From Acidobacteriaceae bacterium (GTDB taxonomy: Bacteria > Acidobacteriota > Terriglobia > Terriglobales > Acidobacteriaceae): a stretch of DNA of 8,486 nucleotides. The position numbers were made by a program, and so were the translations under genes. How positions within the stretch are numbered: the stretch's first letter is position 1; each line of letters starts with the position of its first letter. Shown piece after piece: positions 6,874-8,486 of this stretch. A model generated the notes under the pieces. It searched no databases. It saw only the letters and a program-made list of their open reading frames with translations, and was not told where the DNA came from. The DNA lies in NCBI GenBank assembly GCA_003164255.1, contig PLST01000223.1, forward strand, positions 1-8,486, given 5' to 3'.

Positions 6874-6902
6874 TTGTTAATCGAGGTAAACCATTCTATA
6901 TA
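6874..6902 (+). promoter_or_regulatory. Near-consensus sigma-70 promoter antisense to the 3' end of ruvX
   Basis: TTGTTA (6874-6879), a 17-base spacer and TATATA (6897-6902) form the best -35/-10 pair I found in the window. It reads rightwards, with predicted initiation near 6908-6910, inside the last codons of the minus-strand ruvX. The only plus-strand frame just downstream (ATG 6941) is a shadow of ruvX, so any transcript would be an antisense or non-coding RNA. The surrounding stretch is locally AT-rich, so a chance match is possible. Confidence 0.4.
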
Positions 6903-6904
6903 AA

Positions 6905-7414
6905 CTACTTGCTATTATCCGTCCCCCGGGGCCCCTCTTCATGGCTGGTTTTCCTAATTTTGCGCTCGTCCAGGAACGATTGCAGGATCAATGTGGCCGC
7001 CACCTGGTCTACAATCCGGCGGTGCTCCTGGCGCTTGTGGCCGGCTTCATACAAAATACGATGAGCTTCATGGCTGGTCAGCCGCTCGTCCCACAAATGA
7101 ATCGGCAAACCGGCCAGCTCCCCTAATTCAGCTGCAAATATCTGATTTTTCTGAGCTTGCACGCTAACCTCGCCCGACATATGCACCGGGTTGCCTACCA
7201 CAATGCCGACCACGGAAAATTTGCGGGCCAACCGCGCGAGTGATCGTAAATCCTCTCGGCGGCTGCGTTTCCGTTCTAACGTCAGCACCGGTTGAGCGGT
7301 AAGGCCCAACTCGTCGGACACCGCCACCCCGATCCGTCGATTGCCTACGTCAAGACCAAGAAAACGCGGATGTGTCTCCTGCTCCAGATTCCTGCTCCTC
7401 TCGCTTACTTCCAT
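6905..7414 (-). CDS. ruvX: Putative pre-16S rRNA nuclease / Holliday junction resolvase-like RuvX (YqgF)
   Basis: This 169-residue cytoplasmic nuclease has the RNase H-like fold of the YqgF/RuvX family. The family processes the 5' end of 16S rRNA in E. coli and was also proposed as a Holliday junction resolvase. Visible motifs are FLGLDVGNRRIGVAVSDELG (18-37) with the first catalytic aspartate D22, VVGIVVGNPVHMSGEVS (68-84), LWDERLTSHEA (108-117) with the second acidic pair D109/E110, and VDQVAATLILQSFLDE (135-150) with D136. The core length is normal; the N-terminus has about 14 extra polar residues and the C-terminus a charged tail. ATG 7414 is preceded by AGGCG close to the start, and no better start lies before the conserved core. 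It diverges from mltG across 137 bases. The two genes are also neighbours in other bacteria, for example in the Bacillus alaS-yrrK-yrrL region. Confidence 0.93.
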   Translation of the reverse strand: MEVSERSRNLEQETHPRFLGLDVGNRRIGVAVSDELGLTAQPVLTLERKRSRREDLRSLARLARKFSVVGIVVGNPVHMSGEVSVQAQKNQIFAAELGELAGLPIHLWDERLTSHEAHRILYEAGHKRQEHRRIVDQVAATLILQSFLDERKIRKTSHEEGPRGTDNSK

Positions 7415-7551
7415 ACGCCTGGTTACAGCTTAAGGCTCATCGCCGCCAAAACGGCCTCCGGCATGGATTCAGGCCCGATACAATCGAAAGATACAGAGTC
7501 GTCTCGGGGGTTCGCAGCGTCTCTAATTAGTGAAGGGTCAACAGCATCGGG

Positions 7552-8486
7552 ATGGTAAGGCGCAAATCGAAGAGCAGGAAGAAGCGGCGATCCGGCGCAG
7601 GAGTACTCTTGCTGGTGATCGTTCTTCTCGGGCTTTTCGCAGCCGCCGGGGTGGGCTGGCTCATTTTGACGCCCTACGGGCCGCAGACTGAGACTTTTGT
7701 TGAGTTAGACCCCGGATCGTCAACGCAGTTGATCGGCAAGAAACTGGAAGACGCCGGGGTTGTGCGCAGCCAGTTTGCATTCGATCTGCTGCGTTTGGTG
7801 GAGCGGAAAAGGCTAAAAGCCGGCGAGTACCGGTTCGACCATCCGGTGCCCGTTACTGAGGTCTATGAGCGCATTGCCCGCGGGGATGTTTACACCGTCA
7901 GCCTGACAATTCCCGAGGGCGCGAACATCTTTGACGTGGCAGCAAGGGTTGAGCAGGCTGGGTTCGGCACGCGCGAGGCTTTTCTCCTCGCGGCAAGACA
8001 GCAGACGGGACTTGTGGCAGATATAGATCCCGCGGCAAAGACTTTGGAGGGCTACCTGTTTCCTGACACTTATCGATTCGCACGCAAGGCTTCGCCGGCA
8101 CATATTGCAGCCGCCATGGTCAGGCGCTTTCGTGTGGTCGCGGATCAGCTCGGATTGAAAGAAAATGTCCACACCGTGGTCACAGTCGCTTCGCTGGTCG
8201 AACGCGAGACGGCGATCGACAGCGAGCGGCCACTGGTGGCGAGCGTGTTTGAGAACAGACTGAAAAAGAAAATGCCCTTGATGACTGACCCCGCGGTCAT
8301 CTATGGGCTGGAACTCGATGGCGCCTGGCGGGGAGCACTGCACAAAAGCGATCTTGCTCGTAACACCGCCTACAACACTTATCTGCATAACGGCTTACCA
8401 CCGGGTCCGGTGGCCAATCCTGGCGTTCGCTCTCTGCGCGCGGCAATGAGCCCGGCCAGCACGGACTACCTCTATTTTGTAGCTGC
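7552..8486 (+). CDS. mltG: Endolytic murein transglycosylase MltG (3' truncated by window edge)
   Basis: MltG is an inner-membrane-anchored lytic transglycosylase that cuts nascent glycan strands and helps set their length during cell-wall synthesis. The 311 codons visible encode a very basic cytoplasmic N-terminus (MVRRKSKSRKKRR), one transmembrane helix (about 17-39), a LysM-like subdomain including the PEGANIFDVA region (around 121-130), the segment LEGYLFPDTYRF (165-176), and the YceG catalytic core: VASLVERETAIDSERPLVAS (212-231), MPLMTDPAVIYGL (241-253), NTAYNTYLHNGLPPGPVANPG (271-291) and DYLYFVA at the window end. Glu217 in VERET corresponds to the catalytic glutamate of E. coli MltG (E218). 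An in-frame TGA at 7531 rules out a longer form. GAAGGG lies at 7532-7537, further from the ATG than usual (14 bases). Only the last few dozen residues should be missing. It is divergent from ruvX. Confidence 0.95.
   Translation, partial: MVRRKSKSRKKRRSGAGVLLLVIVLLGLFAAAGVGWLILTPYGPQTETFVELDPGSSTQLIGKKLEDAGVVRSQFAFDLLRLVERKRLKAGEYRFDHPVPVTEVYERIARGDVYTVSLTIPEGANIFDVAARVEQAGFGTREAFLLAARQQTGLVADIDPAAKTLEGYLFPDTYRFARKASPAHIAAAMVRRFRVVADQLGLKENVHTVVTVASLVERETAIDSERPLVASVFENRLKKKMPLMTDPAVIYGLELDGAWRGALHKSDLARNTAYNTYLHNGLPPGPVANPGVRSLRAAMSPASTDYLYFVA

Noticed and set aside
6785..6880. A 31-residue TTG-start frame on the plus strand between the tail-tube gene and the antisense promoter, with rather protein-like wording (VVRVEGEPARQAAIDIKNSG).
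   Set aside because: No ribosome-binding site, a rare start codon, very short, and no recognisable family. It may be a gene remnant but cannot be supported without comparison to relatives.
6269..8486. Idea that the tail-tube gene, ruvX and mltG form part of an injection or lysis module because mltG is a peptidoglycan lytic enzyme.
   Set aside because: mltG is a housekeeping growth enzyme commonly found near ruvX in bacteria, and ruvX is on the opposite strand to the tube gene. Nothing indicates a shared operon.

Overview
The window is 8,486 bases of moderately GC-rich chromosomal DNA, and I see no plasmid or transposon genes in it. The gene set (hydrogenase maturation HypB, a ferritin-like/VIT1 iron exporter, a WaaE-like sugar transferase, RuvX, MltG) and an intergenic hairpin element built on GGGCTGAAGCCC and GGCACGAGT..ACTCGTGCC motifs fit best with an Acidobacteriota (Terriglobia-type) genome. 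That assignment is inference from gene content and from memory of similar repeats; there is no rRNA or other phylogenetic marker here.

Layout from left to right: (1) the 3' end of hypB (+). (2) A minus-strand membrane protein made of two tandem DoxX-like halves. (3) A gene-poor stretch of about 470 bases carrying the hairpin-rich repeat. (4) A DHA2-type MFS exporter (+). (5) A minus-strand two-gene operon in which an MbfA-like iron exporter is followed by a rhomboid protease, the stop and start codons sharing one base. (6) A divergent 44-codon membrane miniprotein (+) whose end overlaps the end of (7) a minus-strand family 2 glycosyltransferase. (8) A solitary T4 gp19/eCIS-type tail-tube protein (+) with no other tail genes in view. 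(9) ruvX (-) and (10) the 5' two thirds or more of mltG (+), transcribed divergently from a shared 137-base region.

Most neighbours alternate in strand, so the window is a string of short independent transcription units. The only clear operon is the iron exporter plus rhomboid pair. Several products act at the envelope (DoxX-like protein, MFS, VIT1 exporter, rhomboid, glycosyltransferase, MltG), but nothing in the sequence ties them into one pathway.

The points most worth following up are the orphan contractile-tail tube protein beside housekeeping genes, the internally duplicated DoxX protein, the overlooked miniprotein at 5279-5413, the coupled iron-exporter/rhomboid pair, and a near-consensus promoter pointing into the 3' end of ruvX on the antisense strand. 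I found no convincing new multi-gene defence or mobile system.
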